A stretch of DNA of 59,060 nucleotides, from the NCBI GenBank assembly GCA_965262565.1, contig CBDHFQ010000043.1:1-59060 (forward strand), read 5' to 3'. The notes beneath the pieces were generated by a model, which searched no databases, was not told the DNA's origin, and was given only the letters and a program-made list of their open reading frames with translations. Position numbers and translations under genes: made by a program. Below are positions 1 to 10,900 of this stretch, in pieces (the stretch's first letter is position 1; every line of letters starts with the position of its first letter). The stretch comes from CBDHFQ01 sp965262565 (GTDB taxonomy: Bacteria; Bacteroidota; Bacteroidia; J057).

Positions 1-378
1 AGTTAAATGCTAAGTGTGAATTCATACAAAAGGGTAAATGGGAAGAATAAATTTTGAGAACGATAATATTTATTATTAAAAATATAATTAATATAATATA
101 TCATTCTTCAATAAATTGTCAACGGTAATAATTACTGTATGAAAAGGAGGGATGAATGTCTGAACGGGGCTATAGACTTCCTCAAAATATATGACAAACT
201 CTCTATTTACTTACACCTCCCAGCACTGAAAATTCCAACATTTCCTTCACTGAGCTAAAATACCCGACTAAATAAATCGTTCTACTCATGAAAATATGCT
301 GCTTCATATTCTATGAGAAATAAGTAGTACTTGCAAACATTAAATCCAGTGGTCGCCTTTTACAGGAATAATACATCT
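1..378. other. AT-rich intergenic leader, no gene recognised
   Basis: I find no coding region here. It is strongly AT-rich (especially 50-120) and probably holds the promoter of the large surface-protein gene that follows. A GGAGG-like string near 146-150 sits before a short frame that I could not identify. A motif TTCCTCAAAATAT at about 178-190 recurs in two other intergenic regions of the window. Confidence 0.5.
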
Positions 379-3300
379 ATGTCCATAATTAAGTGGACCC
401 TTCATTTACAACGCATTCTTTTCATGCTGGGAATGTGGATTGCTCTCCTACCGTCCGCCGATGCTACTCATATTATGGGAGCTGATCTAAGTTACACTTG
501 CCTCGGAGGAAATACATACCAATTTCAATTGACGATCTATAGAAATTGTGAAGGTGAGCAGGTAAAACCGCAAACGGATCTTTTTTTTCGTTCCAACACC
601 TGTGGAATCCCCGAATTTTCCCTCAAAGCGCAATTAACAGAAAGCAAGGAAGTGGATCTGTATTGCCCTTCACAAAGTGATCAAACCAGCTGTCATGGAG
701 GACCTCTGCTGGGCATAGAGCAGCATACTTACACCCTAACACATACCTTTCAGGACAATTGCCCCGACTGGACCATTAGCTGGCGTTTGTGTTGCAGGAA
801 TCAACGTATTACCACTCTGAGAGATCCCGCAGAATCCAAATTATATATTGAAACTACCCTAAATACAACAGCCGCCGAGTGTAATCAATCACCACAATTC
901 ACCAGTGCTCCGATTCCAATGGTTTGCGCTGGTGTTCCCTATTACTATCATCAGGGAGTAGTAGATCCAGATGGGGATTCACTGGCATTTGAGCTAGTAA
1001 CTCCGCTAAGTTATTTGGGAAATGATGCAGTACCACTAACATTTATTCCTCCCTTTTCGGCGAAGGAACCCATTTCTACCCAACCAGTTAATCCTTTTCA
1101 TCTCGATCCTGCTTCCGGCCAACTTTCCTTTACACCTAATCTCATGCAACAAGGAGTTATCGCCATAAAAGTGAAGGAATACAGAAATGGGATCTATATA
1201 GGTAGTACAATGCGCGATATGCAGATCATTGTGCTGGATTGTGAAAACCAACCTCCTTCCATCGTTTCTCTGGATAATCAACCGGTAGCTGATGCGCATA
1301 ATCCCGACATTCGACAGACCTATTCCGTTTGTATAGGAAATTCCTTAAGCTTTTCAGGGAAAGTGAAAGACCCTGAAAATGAAGCGTTATCTCTAATCAC
1401 GAATCTCGCTGAACAAATTCCCAATGCCTCTTTGGCTATCAAAGACCTTCCCGACCGTTCCAAAGAATGGGAATTCTTTTGGGCTCCAACGCTGGCTGAT
1501 ACGGGAAACCATTTCTTTTCTATGAGTTGGGAAGATAGAGGATGTCCGTTGATAGGAAGACAAAGCATAGGATTTCATATTAGAGTAGATCGAGGGACCA
1601 TTTTACCTCCAAAATTGCTGGATTATTGTCCTAACAGTCAAGATCCTCTTCAATTGGAAGCCAGTACTCCATCTGCAAATGGAGGCACCTATTCATGGTC
1701 CCCTACTACAGGCTTATCAGATGCTACGATTCGTCGGCCCATCGTTCAATTAAATGCTCCTACTTCTTATGTAGTAACTTACACAGAGGGTGGAGCCTGT
1801 CCGATCATCGAGCGAATAGTGATCCGTCCGTCCTTAGCGATCAATTTTGAGGAAGAGGAAGTTCATATATGTCAAGGAGATTCCGCTAACATTCAAGCAG
1901 AGCTCATTGGTATAGATCCCAACGAAGCACTCATCCAATGGTCTCCCTCAGAAGGCTTAAGTGATCCTACTTCATTGTCCCCCATCGCTTCTCCTCAACA
2001 AAGCCAATTATATAGCCTAAGAGTAGAAGCTCCTGGATGTTCACTTATTCAGTCCATATGGGTATTTGTAGATCGACCTCTTTCTTTAGACAGTTTGCCC
2101 AATAGATCGACCTGTCAAGGTATCCCCATTTCGCTCTTAGCAGATGGTACCACTTTACCCATAGGAGATTATCGTTGGAGTCCGGGCTTAGGATTGGATG
2201 ATCCACTGGTGGCAAATCCTTCAGCGTCCCCGGAAAGGAGTACTACCTATACCTTAATCGCTCAGAATGGTTGTGGCGAAACGAGAAGAGAAGTGAATGT
2301 GGAAGTTGTACCAGCTTTGCAAGCTTCGGTGGAAGTAGAAGATGTGAGTTGTGCCGGAAGTTTAGATGGGCGTCTTACTGCTTATGGGACTGGGGGAAAA
2401 GGAACGATCAGATATACCTGGACGCCGGGAGCTGTTACTACACCTGTTTACGATCAATTAGGCTCAGGAAATTATCAATTAACAGCGGTAGATGAGTTGG
2501 GATGTAAAGATACGGTAGAGGTCGTGATAAATGAGCCCGAAGAATTAACGGGAAATATTGTCAGAACCTTAGCCGTAAGTTGTGCCAGGGGTAATGATGG
2601 GGCTATTCAGGTTCAGGCCAATGGGGGAACGCCTCCCTATTTTTACGCATTAAATGATTCAATTTTTACAGAGAATAATTTTTTTACTGGATTAGGGCCG
2701 GGAACATATACCTATAGCGTTCAGGATGCTCAGGGCTGCACATTCGAAAGTCCACCCGTTACCCTAGCTCCGGCAGCATCATTAGAAGTAGAATTAGTAG
2801 ACAAAATAGATGCATCCTGTAATGCTCCTTTAGGGGAAATCAGGGTAGTAGCTTCAGGAGGAGTAGCTCCTTATAGATATAGTCTGGATGGGGAACAATT
2901 TCAAAATGTCAATGTGTTTATAGGTCTAAGTGCTGGAAGATATATCGTTAGCGTTCAGGATTCTCAGTATTGCGAATCATTTCTGGAAGTAATTATCCAT
3001 GAAATAGAAGATCCTATCGCACAGATCGATACCATAATTAGTGTTAGTTGTTTTGGAAGATCAGATGGCCAAATTTCTCTATCTGCTTCGGGAGGAGTGG
3101 CCCCCTACACATTCCAATTAGATGGCGAGGATAAAGGTGATCAGCGAAATTTTCAAGGTCTTGCTTCTGGAAGGCATGAAGTGGTATTAACAGACTCCTT
3201 AGGCTGCGAGTTTGGGGTTGCTTTTGACATTCCCGAATCGGATCCCATACAGTTAATCCATGTAAAAATTCAGGAACCTCGCTGCCATGGAGATACGAAT

Positions 3301-5157
3301 GCTTCTGTAAGATTATTGGGCTGGGGAGGAACGGCCCCTTATGAATTTGCTGGTCCTTCCGATGAATTTTTATCCTCACCAGTGATAGAACATCTTACCG
3401 CCGGAGTTCATCAATTCAGGGTGCGAGATAGTTTCCAATGTGAGGATACTATCCTTCTCAATATTCTTCAACCTGAGCCGCTGGAAGTGATCGTAGATTC
3501 CATCAATACGCCTACATGTGCAGAGGATGCTAATGCTTCCGTTCTTTTATCAGGGCAAGGTGGAAACGGAAGCTATAGATATGTGTTGTCCGACAGGATC
3601 TTTTCTACTTCAGGGATATTCAAAAATATAGAAGCAGATGATTACCTTATATATATTCAGGATCGGAAGGGATGTAAAGATTCCTCTGTCCTGAGCATTG
3701 AGGTGCCACCTCCATTTACGGCTTCCATTTCTAACACCTCCGATGTTTCCTGTTTTGGGGGAGCAGATGGGACCATAGAGTTGTCAGTTACAGGAGGTGT
3801 TCCCGCCTATGAATTTCGATTAGATGGCCAATCTCAAGGAAATCAATCTCTCATGTCTTCCCTTGAAGCAAACATGTATATTCTTCAGATAGAAGATGCT
3901 AATGGATGTATTCGGGAGTTGGAGGCGCACATTGGAGCACCTGAACCATTCAAACTTCGAAGTGATTGGGACCATGTCAGTTGTTTTGGGGCTTCAGATG
4001 GATTTGCTGAAGTAATTCCTGCGGGAGGTAGTTCTCCTTATTTGTACAGATGGAGCGATGGATCAGAAAGTTCACTGGTCGGAGCTTTAGGTCCAGGAAC
4101 TTTTGAAGTGAAAGTGTTGGATGGAAATGGATGTGAAGCGTTTGAAAGTTTTGAGATTTACGAACCAGAGGAAATCGTGTTAGATTCCATGTTAGTGGAT
4201 TCGGTGAGTTGTGCTGGAGATGAGGATGGAGCGATAGAGATAAGGGCTTCTGGAGGTCATTTTCCTATTTCGTACCAATGGGCCCATGGTCCGGTAGATT
4301 CTATACTTACTGGATTAGCCGGAGGAATGTATCAGGTAACGATCAGGGATAGCGAGAACTGCACATTGGAACAGGAAATAGCTCTTTTTGAACCTCAACC
4401 ACTGACAATACAACTGCTGGACTCTCTGCCTGCCACCTGTGATTTAAACAATGGAAGCCTTGAAGTTAGCATTTCGGGCGGCCGAATGCCTTATTTGGTG
4501 AATTGGGATGGCGCATATCAAGGAGCAGATACCTTATTAACCGCTTTGGATTCTGGCTTTTACCAACTTTTTGTTATGGATGAGAATGGATGTGAACAAC
4601 AAAGAGAAGTGGTTTTACCCAGGATTCCCCAACCGATTGCTTCTTTCTCTTTAGAAGAGGAGGTTGATTCTGTGATGGTAGGACAACCGCTTTCCTTTAC
4701 CAATTATTCACAATTTACTACCCATTATCGCTGGGATTTTGGGGATGGGAATGTTGGCACCGAGAAACAACCCACACATGCTTTTCAAACTTCCGGCTTA
4801 TTTCATGTTTCGTTAATAGCAGAAGATGCTCAAGCAGTATGCAGGGATTCGTTCTCTCTGGCAGTGAATGTGTTACCAGAAGGGAAAATGTATATGGCTA
4901 ATGCTTTTTCTCCCAATAATGACGGAACCAATGATCGCTTTGTGCCTGTAGGTGAAGGAATACAATGGATTGAGGGAACGATTTATAACAGATGGGGTAC
5001 GGTAGTTTTCAGGTTTTCAGATCCTCAGAAGGGGTGGGACGGAAATATGATGGATGGCCTTCCTGCACCGCATGGGGTGTATGTGTATCAGCTAAAAGCA
5101 GGATTTTCGGATGGAACCTCTTTTCAGCGAGAGGGGAGTGTTACCTTGATGCGATAA
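379..5157 (+). CDS. SprB-repeat / PKD gliding-associated T9SS surface protein
   Basis: A cell-surface adhesin-like protein of 1592 residues. The frame is open from a TTG at 331, but I choose the ATG at 379 because it is followed by a basic, then hydrophobic signal peptide ending near ADA-THIMGADL. Residues about 25-290 are a Cys-rich N-terminal region. About ten SprB-type repeats follow (about 654-1414), each with a VSC-x-G-x-xDG start, a central GG..PY.Y/F core and a 'G.Y...V.D..GC' end. A PKD domain (WDFGDG) lies at about 1424-1497. The C-terminus (about 1504-1592) is the gliding-motility-associated CHU_C type, with 'AFSPNNDGTND', 'YNRWG' and 'WDG'. In Flavobacterium, SprB repeats occur in the motile adhesin moved by the gliding machinery, and this C-terminus directs T9SS export. 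The exact ligand is unknown. The gene appears monocistronic. Confidence 0.9.
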   Translation: MSIIKWTLHLQRILFMLGMWIALLPSADATHIMGADLSYTCLGGNTYQFQLTIYRNCEGEQVKPQTDLFFRSNTCGIPEFSLKAQLTESKEVDLYCPSQSDQTSCHGGPLLGIEQHTYTLTHTFQDNCPDWTISWRLCCRNQRITTLRDPAESKLYIETTLNTTAAECNQSPQFTSAPIPMVCAGVPYYYHQGVVDPDGDSLAFELVTPLSYLGNDAVPLTFIPPFSAKEPISTQPVNPFHLDPASGQLSFTPNLMQQGVIAIKVKEYRNGIYIGSTMRDMQIIVLDCENQPPSIVSLDNQPVADAHNPDIRQTYSVCIGNSLSFSGKVKDPENEALSLITNLAEQIPNASLAIKDLPDRSKEWEFFWAPTLADTGNHFFSMSWEDRGCPLIGRQSIGFHIRVDRGTILPPKLLDYCPNSQDPLQLEASTPSANGGTYSWSPTTGLSDATIRRPIVQLNAPTSYVVTYTEGGACPIIERIVIRPSLAINFEEEEVHICQGDSANIQAELIGIDPNEALIQWSPSEGLSDPTSLSPIASPQQSQLYSLRVEAPGCSLIQSIWVFVDRPLSLDSLPNRSTCQGIPISLLADGTTLPIGDYRWSPGLGLDDPLVANPSASPERSTTYTLIAQNGCGETRREVNVEVVPALQASVEVEDVSCAGSLDGRLTAYGTGGKGTIRYTWTPGAVTTPVYDQLGSGNYQLTAVDELGCKDTVEVVINEPEELTGNIVRTLAVSCARGNDGAIQVQANGGTPPYFYALNDSIFTENNFFTGLGPGTYTYSVQDAQGCTFESPPVTLAPAASLEVELVDKIDASCNAPLGEIRVVASGGVAPYRYSLDGEQFQNVNVFIGLSAGRYIVSVQDSQYCESFLEVIIHEIEDPIAQIDTIISVSCFGRSDGQISLSASGGVAPYTFQLDGEDKGDQRNFQGLASGRHEVVLTDSLGCEFGVAFDIPESDPIQLIHVKIQEPRCHGDTNASVRLLGWGGTAPYEFAGPSDEFLSSPVIEHLTAGVHQFRVRDSFQCEDTILLNILQPEPLEVIVDSINTPTCAEDANASVLLSGQGGNGSYRYVLSDRIFSTSGIFKNIEADDYLIYIQDRKGCKDSSVLSIEVPPPFTASISNTSDVSCFGGADGTIELSVTGGVPAYEFRLDGQSQGNQSLMSSLEANMYILQIEDANGCIRELEAHIGAPEPFKLRSDWDHVSCFGASDGFAEVIPAGGSSPYLYRWSDGSESSLVGALGPGTFEVKVLDGNGCEAFESFEIYEPEEIVLDSMLVDSVSCAGDEDGAIEIRASGGHFPISYQWAHGPVDSILTGLAGGMYQVTIRDSENCTLEQEIALFEPQPLTIQLLDSLPATCDLNNGSLEVSISGGRMPYLVNWDGAYQGADTLLTALDSGFYQLFVMDENGCEQQREVVLPRIPQPIASFSLEEEVDSVMVGQPLSFTNYSQFTTHYRWDFGDGNVGTEKQPTHAFQTSGLFHVSLIAEDAQAVCRDSFSLAVNVLPEGKMYMANAFSPNNDGTNDRFVPVGEGIQWIEGTIYNRWGTVVFRFSDPQKGWDGNMMDGLPAPHGVYVYQLKAGFSDGTSFQREGSVTLMR

Positions 5158-5262
5158 TGTATACATTTAGTATTCGACGCCTTAACCAAAAATAATTGCT
5201 TCGTAACATTTGAATTTCCTTGTACATATATTAAATTACTCATATAACTACTACCAAATTAT

Positions 5263-7014
5263 ATGAGTGATACTTCAACAATTCAGATTAAAAAAAATCC
5301 TAAGACATTTGATGTTTGTATTGTGGGGTCTGGTGCCGGAGGTGGGATGGCAGCTAAAGTTCTGACGGAAGCAGGGCTGGAAGTCGCTATGTTAGAAGCG
5401 GGACCACATTTTGATTCTACCGAAGGAGATATGTTCCGGTGGCCATACCAAAGTCCACGGAGAGGTGCAGGAACGAAAAGACCTTTTGGTGAATTTGATG
5501 CTGCCTACGGAGGATGGGAAATAAAAGGAGAACCTTATACGGTAGCTTCAGGAACGGAGTTTGACTGGTTTAGGTCTCGTATGCTGGGAGGAAGAACAAA
5601 TCATTGGGGAAGAATTTCTCTGAGGTTTGGACCATTGGATTTTAAGCGAAAAAGTATAGATGGATTGGGAGATGATTGGCCTATCAGTTATGATGATGTC
5701 AAACCGTATTATGATAAAGTCGATCAGTTTGTAGGGATATTTGGCACAAAAGAAGGTATATATAATGAGCCGGATGGCATTTTTCTCCCTCCTCCCAAGC
5801 CCAGAGGGTATGAATTGCTCATCAAACAAGCTTGTGATAAAATAAATATTCCCGTTATCCCTTCACGTTTATCGATATTGACCCAGCCCCATAATGGGAG
5901 AGCTGCCTGTCATTACTGTGCTCAATGTAACAGAGGGTGTAGTACTCATTCCAATTTCTCTTCTCCTTCGGTATTGATTCCACCTGCAATGAAAACGGGA
6001 AAGCTGGAATTGATCGTTAATGCGATGGCTAGAGAAGTATTAACAAACTCTGAGGGAAAAGCTACAGGTGTTTCTTATGTGGATACACAAAGTATGCAGG
6101 AATATCAGGTAAATGCTAAAGTGGTCATTCTGGCTGCAAGTGCTTGTGAATCTGCCAGGTTATTGTTGAATTCCGGTAGCGCTCAACATCCTAACGGTTT
6201 GGCGAACTCGAGTGATATGGTCGGTAAATACCTGATGGATTCTACGGGATCTTCTCGTGCAGCCATCATTCCCAAAATGATCGACTACATTCCGCATAAT
6301 GAAGATGGTACAGGAGGAATGCACTTATATATTCCCTGGTGGTTGGACAATAAAAATCTGGATTTCCCAAGAGGATATCACGTAGAGCTTTGGGGAGGAA
6401 GAAGGGTTCCATCTTATGGATTTATGGGAAATATTCATGAACTCAATCATGTCCTGAGAGAGATGGATGGTGAAGTAGAAGCTAATGCAAAAAGAGGAGG
6501 ATATGGGAAGCAATTGAAAAATGATTACAGAAGACTATACGGATCTATTGTTGGATTGTCCGGTAGGGGAGAGCCAGTAGCTATTAAAGAGAATTACTGT
6601 GAAATAGATCCTAATACCGTAGATAAGTTTGGCATCCCTGTACTGCGCTTTCATTATAAGTGGAGTGATTATGAGAAGAGGCAGGCAAGACATATGCACG
6701 ATACATTCGAGGAGATTATTCATCAGATGGGAGGGATTCCTTTGGGGAATAAGCCTACAGCTGAAAATGATTATGGGTTGGCAGCACCAGGAAGAATTAT
6801 TCATGAATTAGGTGTAACCAGAATGGGCAGCAATCCACGCACTTCGGTAACTAATGGGTATTGTCAAACGCATGAAGTGGAAAACTTGTTCATTACGGAT
6901 GGAGGGCCTTTTGTTTCTCAGGCGGACAAAAATCCTACCTGGACCATTCTTGCCTTATCATGGAGGGCGTCTGATTATATTATTGACCAAGCAAAAAAAT
7001 TAAATTTATCATGA
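5263..7014 (+). CDS. GMC-family FAD oxidoreductase with a four-Cys cluster motif
   Basis: A 583-residue glucose-methanol-choline family flavoprotein. The FAD-binding GSGAGGG is at residues 22-28 and is followed by the acidic end of the ADP-binding fold (MLEAG). The C-terminal GMC signature is present (ELGVTRMG, then FITDGGPF, then NPTWTILALSWRASDYI). Residues 216-226 read CHYCAQCNRGC, a CxxCxxCxxxC arrangement that could bind an iron-sulfur cluster, as the catalytic subunit of bacterial FAD-dependent glucose dehydrogenases does. It has no signal peptide of its own and overlaps the next gene by four bases (ATGA). That partner carries the export signal, so the pair is probably co-exported through Tat and oxidises a sugar, sugar acid or alcohol in the periplasm. 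The substrate cannot be told from sequence. Confidence 0.9.
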   Translation: MSDTSTIQIKKNPKTFDVCIVGSGAGGGMAAKVLTEAGLEVAMLEAGPHFDSTEGDMFRWPYQSPRRGAGTKRPFGEFDAAYGGWEIKGEPYTVASGTEFDWFRSRMLGGRTNHWGRISLRFGPLDFKRKSIDGLGDDWPISYDDVKPYYDKVDQFVGIFGTKEGIYNEPDGIFLPPPKPRGYELLIKQACDKINIPVIPSRLSILTQPHNGRAACHYCAQCNRGCSTHSNFSSPSVLIPPAMKTGKLELIVNAMAREVLTNSEGKATGVSYVDTQSMQEYQVNAKVVILAASACESARLLLNSGSAQHPNGLANSSDMVGKYLMDSTGSSRAAIIPKMIDYIPHNEDGTGGMHLYIPWWLDNKNLDFPRGYHVELWGGRRVPSYGFMGNIHELNHVLREMDGEVEANAKRGGYGKQLKNDYRRLYGSIVGLSGRGEPVAIKENYCEIDPNTVDKFGIPVLRFHYKWSDYEKRQARHMHDTFEEIIHQMGGIPLGNKPTAENDYGLAAPGRIIHELGVTRMGSNPRTSVTNGYCQTHEVENLFITDGGPFVSQADKNPTWTILALSWRASDYIIDQAKKLNLS

Positions 7015-7682
7015 AGCATCATATATCAAGAAGAGATTCATTAAAATATATTACCCTTGCTTCCCTTTCTGCAGGGGTACTAGGAGCTTGTGATCCCAAA
7101 ACGACCACCGCGGAAGTGGATCATGCACATATGCATGCTGGAATGGATGGGATTAATGTGGACTATCTTTCTGAAGCTGACCTGGCACTATTAAATCAAA
7201 CATTTTTTACAGATCATGAAAGAGAAACAGTACGTGTGTTGGCAAATCTGATTATTCCCGCAGACGAACATTCTGGAAATGCGGAAGAAGCTGGTGTGGT
7301 TCCTTTTATAGAGTTTATGATGCTGGATGAGCCTTCTGAGACACCCGCTTTTTTGGCACATCGAGCATTACAAACCAAAATGCGTGGAGGACTGAGATGG
7401 ATAGATCTACAGAGTTTGGAAAGATTTGAGAAGGCGTTTATTGATGGTTCGGAGGAAGAGCAAACATCGATCTTAGATGATATAGCATATCCCGAAACCG
7501 CAAGACCCGAAATGAAGCAGGGTGTTGCTTTCTTTAATACGTTCAGAAATTTTGTTGCTTCGGGTTTCTGGTCCAGTAAAATAGGTATAGAAGACCTTCA
7601 GTATAAGGGGAATGTGGCCAATTTATGGGATGGTGCTCCCCAGGAATGGCTCGATAGATTAGGCGTGAGTTACGATGTTTGA
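7011..7682 (+). CDS. gluconate 2-dehydrogenase subunit 3-family protein, Tat lipoprotein
   Basis: A 223-residue small subunit of the gluconate 2-dehydrogenase subunit 3 family. The N-terminus has a twin-arginine (SRRDSL, R7-R8), a hydrophobic stretch and a lipobox (VLGAC, C27), so it should be exported folded and anchored by lipid. A His-rich stretch (HAHMHAG) follows. The core 'LANLIIPADEHSGNAEEAGV' is typical of the family. Known members accompany a GMC flavoprotein and help deliver it to the periplasm. The ATGA overlap with the upstream flavoprotein gene implies translational coupling and one enzyme complex. The membrane electron acceptor, often a c-type cytochrome, is not encoded directly next to it. 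Confidence 0.88.
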   Translation: MKHHISRRDSLKYITLASLSAGVLGACDPKTTTAEVDHAHMHAGMDGINVDYLSEADLALLNQTFFTDHERETVRVLANLIIPADEHSGNAEEAGVVPFIEFMMLDEPSETPAFLAHRALQTKMRGGLRWIDLQSLERFEKAFIDGSEEEQTSILDDIAYPETARPEMKQGVAFFNTFRNFVASGFWSSKIGIEDLQYKGNVANLWDGAPQEWLDRLGVSYDV

Positions 7683-7719
7683 TTAGGATCTGCTACATAC
7701 ACAAAGGGAATAGAGTCAA

Positions 7720-7757
7720 GTAGCACGTGTTGAGGAATGCGTGCTACAATTTTTTTT
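7720..7757 (+). terminator. Rho-independent terminator after the GMC operon
   Basis: A perfect 8-bp stem, GTAGCACG / CGTGCTAC (7720-7727 and 7740-7747), has a 12-base loop and is followed by an eight-T run at 7750-7757. It lies 38 bases after the stop of the small subunit. Confidence 0.8.
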
Positions 7758-7950
7758 AAATAGTACGCTCACTTGTAAGAGTTTCAGTCGATATATATCT
7801 GTATGTTCAAACGCACACATATACAGGAACGATACAAACACAAATGATTTAAATCACCTATAAAATATACTACAAGTGAGAAAAAGTTTACGCAAAAAAA
7901 CAAATGCTGGATTAATTGCACAGGCATTTATGATTAACGCAAATAGCCAA

Positions 7951-10900
7951 ATGGAATTAAGACATTTACTGCGCATTTCAACATTGAAATGGACCTTAGC
8001 CTTTTCCCTGCTTATTACTGTAGGTTTTGCCCCACTCATCCTAAATCAGCCAGGTCTTGAACAAGCAGCTCCCATGGGAAAATATCTCAATGGGATTTTT
8101 CCAGCTTCGCTAGTATCCAAAACTGGGGTAGGAGCAGCAACTGCATTTCCCGATGCTACCTTTGCTTATACTTTAGTAATGACTGCTGAACCACGTTCCA
8201 ACAGATTCCACATTGCTGCCCAGTTTGGTGTCATAGAGTTTGTAAATGCTGATCAGCCACAAGAGGGAAAACAAAACTTTCTAAATATTGCAGATCGCGT
8301 TTGGACTGGACAAGATTCAGGTGTATTAGGAATGGCGTTTCATCCTGATTACAACGATCCTGACTCACCTAACAGAAATTATGTTTATGTGTACTACACG
8401 AGTGGAAATGATGACCAACAGGTGATTCGCTTATCAAGATTTACTCGTCCGGATGGTTCAACTTCTGCTGACAAAGAATCTGAACTTATTCTCATTGAGC
8501 AAAAATTGGGACCTACCAAGCATAGGGGAGGTGGATTAGTATTTGGCTTTGATGGATTTCTGTATTTATCAATTGGTGATTTGGGTTATCCAGAAGAGTC
8601 GCAAAATATTCAGGATCGTTTAATCGGAGGAGTGATCCGCATTGATGTAGATAAAAGAGGGGGCGATATCAGTCATCCTATTCGCAAAAGGTTACAGGAT
8701 ATTGGGGAAGGAACGACTCAGGAATACTTCATCCCGAATGATAATCCTTTCTTAAGCGAGGATGGATCTATGATGGAAGAGTATTATACGGTCGGATGTC
8801 GCAATCCTCATAGAATGACCATCGATAGAGAAACTGGGAAAATGTATATCGGTAATGTAGGTTCAGGAGATGAAGGAGAGTTAGCTTTTGAAGAAGTTAA
8901 TCTGGTTGAAAAGGGAGCTAATTATGGTTGGCCATTTAGAGAAGGAAGCAGAGATCGTTCGGAGCACATGCAGAATCCTGAGATGTTTAGGCCAGGTGAT
9001 ATTATTGGCCAATTAACCGATCCTATTTATTTTTACGAAAGAACAAATGGCAAGTGGATCTGCGGAGGATATGTTTATAGAGGTACGGAGATTCCTTCCT
9101 TATATGGAAAATACATTTTTGCTGATGGATTGACTAAGACCATCTTTAGCCTTGAGCTTGAAGGTCCAAATCAATATGAAGCAACGGAAGTCTTCAGTGC
9201 AAGTGATGTATTTTATACTTTCGGAGAGGATAATGTTGGAGAGCTTTATATGGGGTCTGTAGAATCAGCTCCTTTAACCAAGATTATCCCTACGAGTGGA
9301 GATGATGAACCTGCTAATAAAGATGGCTTTGAAGGATGGTACTATTTAGAGTCTGCTGAAAGTGGGTTAGTCGCAGAAGTAGCAGGAATGTCTGAAGGAT
9401 TAGGGGCGAATGTTCGTCAGTGGAGGAACGTAGAGGGAGCACATCAACAATGGTTGATCGAAAAGCAGCCAGATAATTCCTACAGAATCATGGCGGGTCA
9501 TAGTCGCCATTATATGGATGTAAATGAATTTGGAACAGAACCAGGGGCTAATATCCACCAATGGGAATGGACCGGAGCTGACAATCAAAGATGGGAATTA
9601 GAAGCTGTGGGAGATTTAGTGAGAATTAAGAGCAAATTATCCGGCTTATCTCTCAGCATAGAAGATTCTGTGTTAGAAGGTGAAGGTGCCAATATTCAGT
9701 TGGGAAGAGTTTCGGAAGAAGCGCCTGCAACACAATTGTGGAAACTCATTCCCGTTCCTGGTAAAAATGTGCAGGGTAGCGGTCAATTTCCTCGCCTTCT
9801 TTCTGAAACCGGTGCTTTTACAGATATGAGAAATCTTGTTCCGGCTCCTGGAGTTTTACCTTACACCATAAATACTGCCCTTTGGTCGGATTCAGCCAGA
9901 AAAATCAGATTTGTAGCGATTCCTAATGACGGAACTTTTGATTCACCCGATGAGCAAGTAAAGTTTGTCGAAAAAGGAGAGAGTGTATATCCTGAAGGAA
10001 CGGTCTTCTTTAAGCATTTTGACCTGAATATTGACGAAAATAATCCTTCAGCTATCAGAAGATTGGAAACGAGAGTCATGGTCAAAGGAACAGAGGGGTT
10101 CTACGCCTTGACTTACAGATGGTTCCCTGATGGTTCTGATGCAGAATTACTCGAAGGTTCACTTGAGGAAGATGTACAAGTGGTAACTAAAAGTGGAGAA
10201 ACCAGAACGCAAACCTGGTATTATCCTTCCAGAGAAGAATGCTTTATCTGTCATACAAAGGCTTCCAGTAGAGTATTGGGACCTCAGATGTATCAATTAA
10301 ACGGAGACTTACTATATAAAGAAACAGGAATCAAAGCGAACCAGTTAGTCACCTGGAATCATTTGGGGATATTTGAAGAACCGATTGATCCCGATCCGAT
10401 TTCAGCCTATATCAGTACTAAGGCAGTAAAAGATGATACAGCTTCCCTAACCGTTCGGGTTCAATCTTATCTGGATGCTAATTGTTCTAGTTGTCATATG
10501 CCAGGAACAGGGAATAGAGGGAAATTCAATGCTAAATTTTATGTTCCTTTGGAAGAATCCGGCATAGTGAATGGAGATGTGGTTGAAGATTTTGGGATAG
10601 ATGGTGCCAAAGTGGTTGTACCTGGAGATACTGCGAAGTCGATTTTGTATCTACGTATGAAACAAGTGAATACCGCTACAGCTATGCCTCCACTAGGTAA
10701 AGGAATGGTAGATACTCATGCGGTAAAAATGGTTGCGGATTGGATTCTGGGGATGGTACCTAAGGATAGCGATACCACCGTAGTTACCCCTCCCGTGAAT
10801 TTGAATGGATCAGGCTTAACAGCTACCTTTTTTGAGACCAATGAATTATCCCAATTCGCTTTCAGTATCATCGACTCTACCCTCGACCTGAATTTATCTT

